Source of the DNA: Fusobacteriota bacterium
Lineage (GTDB): Bacteria > Fusobacteriota > Fusobacteriia > Fusobacteriales > Fusobacteriaceae
NCBI GenBank assembly: GCA_023389595.1
Contig: JAEWEF010000015.1
Coordinates: 1-8,171 of the forward strand
Length of the DNA stretch: 8,171 nucleotides
Reading direction: 5' to 3'
Each line of letters opens with the position of its first letter. Position 1 is the stretch's first letter. The position numbers were made by a program, and so were the translations under genes. Below are positions 7,000 to 8,171 of this stretch, piece after piece. A model generated the notes under the pieces. That model did no database searches, was not told the origin of the DNA, and saw only the letters and a list, made by a program, of their open reading frames with translations.

Positions 7000-7947
7000 A
7001 TGCAAAATCTTTTAATTTCTTTCAATGTAGTTTTTCCTATATTCATAATGATGTTTTTAGGTTTTTTCTTGAAAGAAAAAAATTTTTTATCAGAAAAAAC
7101 TTTAGATGAATTGAATAAGGTAACTTTCAGATTTTTTCTTAGCTCAATGTTATTTTTAAACATATACAATATAGGGAGTTTAGATTTCTTATGTCGAGAA
7201 AATTTACCGTTTATACTTTTTCCCATTCCTATAATTCTCGCTAGCATATTTATATCCTGGTTATTATTTGTAAAAGTCGCTCCAACTCAAAAACAATTAT
7301 CAGTAATGATACAGGGAGCGTTTAGAAGTAACTTCATTATCTATGGAATAACTATTGTTGGTGCTTTACATGGAAACGAAGGAGTTTCAATTGTATCTAC
7401 TCTCCCATTTATAGTTATACCTCTGTATAACTCTTTTGCAGTAATAATTTTAGAATATTATCGTGGCGAAAAAGTCAATCGTATGAGAATAGTAAAATCT
7501 ACAATAAAAAACCCACTTATTCTTGCTTCTATTCTTGCAATAATTTTATTAAAATTAAATATTACTTTACCTAATATTGTTCAAAAATCTATTTCAGATC
7601 TTGCAAAAATTACAACTCCTATAGCATTTATCATATTGGGAGCATCTTTAAAGTTTGAAAGTCTTAAAAATAATTTTAAATTAATCATGTGCACAAATAC
7701 TTTAAGATTAATAGTTTTTCCTCTTTTTGCTATATTAATTGCACATTTTTTAGGCTTTGGAAAATTACAAATAGCTTCATACCTTGCAGTATTTGCTACT
7801 CCAACAGCTGTCAGCTCTTTCACTATGGCAAAAGAAATGAATGCAGATTATGATTTAGCAGCAGAAATAGTTGTGTCAACCTCTATTTTCTCTATATTAA
7901 CTCTATTTATATGGATATTTATATTGAAGACTCTAGCTTGGATTTAA
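7000..7947 (+). CDS. AEC (auxin efflux carrier) family transporter
   Basis: The 315-residue, very hydrophobic protein has about ten membrane-spanning segments, roughly at 5-25, 43-58, 69-92, 108-123, 130-153, 171-187, 203-217, 228-250, 257-274 and 287-311. QGAFRSNFIIYG (105-116) in the first half and AVFATPTAVSSFTMAKEM (263-280) in the second are characteristic of the bacterial Mem_trans/AEC family, whose members move small organic anions such as malate across the inner membrane; the substrate here is unknown. The length is typical. A near-perfect AAGGAGG ribosome-binding site (6988-6994) precedes ATG 7000. It sits 17 bases after the flavin reductase gene and has no promoter of its own that I can see, so the two probably share a transcript. 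The 90 or so bases after the stop are very AT-rich with no GC hairpin before the one near 8051. Confidence 0.92.
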   Translation: MQNLLISFNVVFPIFIMMFLGFFLKEKNFLSEKTLDELNKVTFRFFLSSMLFLNIYNIGSLDFLCRENLPFILFPIPIILASIFISWLLFVKVAPTQKQLSVMIQGAFRSNFIIYGITIVGALHGNEGVSIVSTLPFIVIPLYNSFAVIILEYYRGEKVNRMRIVKSTIKNPLILASILAIILLKLNITLPNIVQKSISDLAKITTPIAFIILGASLKFESLKNNFKLIMCTNTLRLIVFPLFAILIAHFLGFGKLQIASYLAVFATPTAVSSFTMAKEMNADYDLAAEIVVSTSIFSILTLFIWIFILKTLAWI

Positions 7948-8037
7948 TATAAAAAATAATTTTAAAATAATCTCAATCAGTTTTTAACTATAATTTAACA
8001 TTTTGATTTATTTTAATTTATTTAAACTATTAAAAAT

Positions 8038-8072
8038 ATCACAAAATAAAAAAGCACTCTCACGAGTGCTTT
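8038..8072 (-). terminator. Intrinsic terminator of the rRNA operon
   Basis: A perfect 9-base-pair stem, AAAGCACTC/GAGTGCTTT (8051-8059 with 8064-8072), has a 4-base loop. On the minus strand it is followed by a run of T (TTTTTTATTTTG, about 8039-8050), as expected just after a 5S rRNA. Read on the plus strand the downstream run is weak (AATTGTTT), so it could only be a modest terminator for the convergent transporter gene. Confidence 0.88.
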
Positions 8073-8078
8073 AATTGT

Positions 8079-8171
8079 TTGGCAAGTACCTATCCTCCCA
8101 GGCCGCTCCCAGCCAAGTACTTTCGGCGTTTATGGACTTAACTTCTAGGTTCGGAATGTTTCTAGGTGTAC
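8079..8171 (-). rRNA. rrf: 5S ribosomal RNA, 3' portion (5' end beyond window)
   Basis: The minus strand shows the conserved 5S core: CATTCCGAACCTAGAAGTTAAG (the loop B/C region, 22 bases, at about 8137-8158), then ACGCCGAAAGTACTTGG and GGGAGGATAGGTACTTGCC at the 3' end. About 93 bases are present of a usual 115-120, so some 25 bases of the 5' end lie outside the window. The exact 3' end is uncertain by a few bases. Its position next to a strong terminator suggests it is the last gene of a 16S-23S-5S operon entering from the right. Confidence 0.93.

Noticed and set aside
1..8171. CRISPR arrays, insertion sequences, tRNAs, riboswitches, toxin-antitoxin or other defence systems
   Set aside because: I found no spaced direct repeats, terminal inverted repeats, transposase motifs, tRNA sequence or small toxin-like gene pairs, and intergenic regions are too short for most riboswitches.

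Overview
This is an AT-rich, gene-dense stretch of ordinary bacterial chromosome with 9 protein genes and the 3' part of a 5S rRNA. Low GC, strong AGGAGG-type ribosome-binding sites, sigma-70-type promoters and the Der, YgiQ, MinCDE and 5S sequences together suggest a low-GC anaerobe. My best guess is Fusobacteriota (Fusobacterium and relatives), with Clostridia/Tissierellia as the alternative. This is from remembered resemblance, not a database search.

Left block, all on the minus strand, in transcription order: minC, minD, minE (6231 down to 4526), an intrinsic terminator, then a CtlX/dimethylargininase-like hydrolase (4460-3543), a YgiQ-family radical SAM protein (3518-1803), the ribosome-assembly GTPase der (1806-490), and a DUF5131 (phage Gp37/Gp68-like) protein that starts at 454 and runs off the left edge. 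minCDE form a tight operon with a well-formed promoter (TTGAAA-17-TATAAT). ygiQ and der overlap by 4 bases (ATGA), so they are probably translationally coupled.

Right block, on the plus strand: a flavin-reductase-family flavoprotein (6380-6982) with its own good promoter (TTGTCT-17-TATAAT, extended -10), then an AEC-family transporter 17 bases downstream, probably in the same transcript. The minC and flavin reductase promoters are back to back in a 148-base divergent intergenic region. At the right edge a 5S rRNA on the minus strand, with a strong hairpin terminator just past its 3' end, faces the transporter gene; this is the downstream end of an rRNA operon.

The functions are mostly housekeeping: division-site placement (MinCDE), ribosome maturation (Der) and rRNA. 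Added to them are two less understood enzymes (YgiQ, DUF5131) and a guanidino/ureido-group hydrolase. I see no convincing novel multi-gene system. The points most worth checking are the DUF5131 cysteine cluster, how ctlX is transcribed given a terminator abutting its ribosome-binding site, and three start codons where the longest reading frame is misleading (der, minC, flavin reductase).
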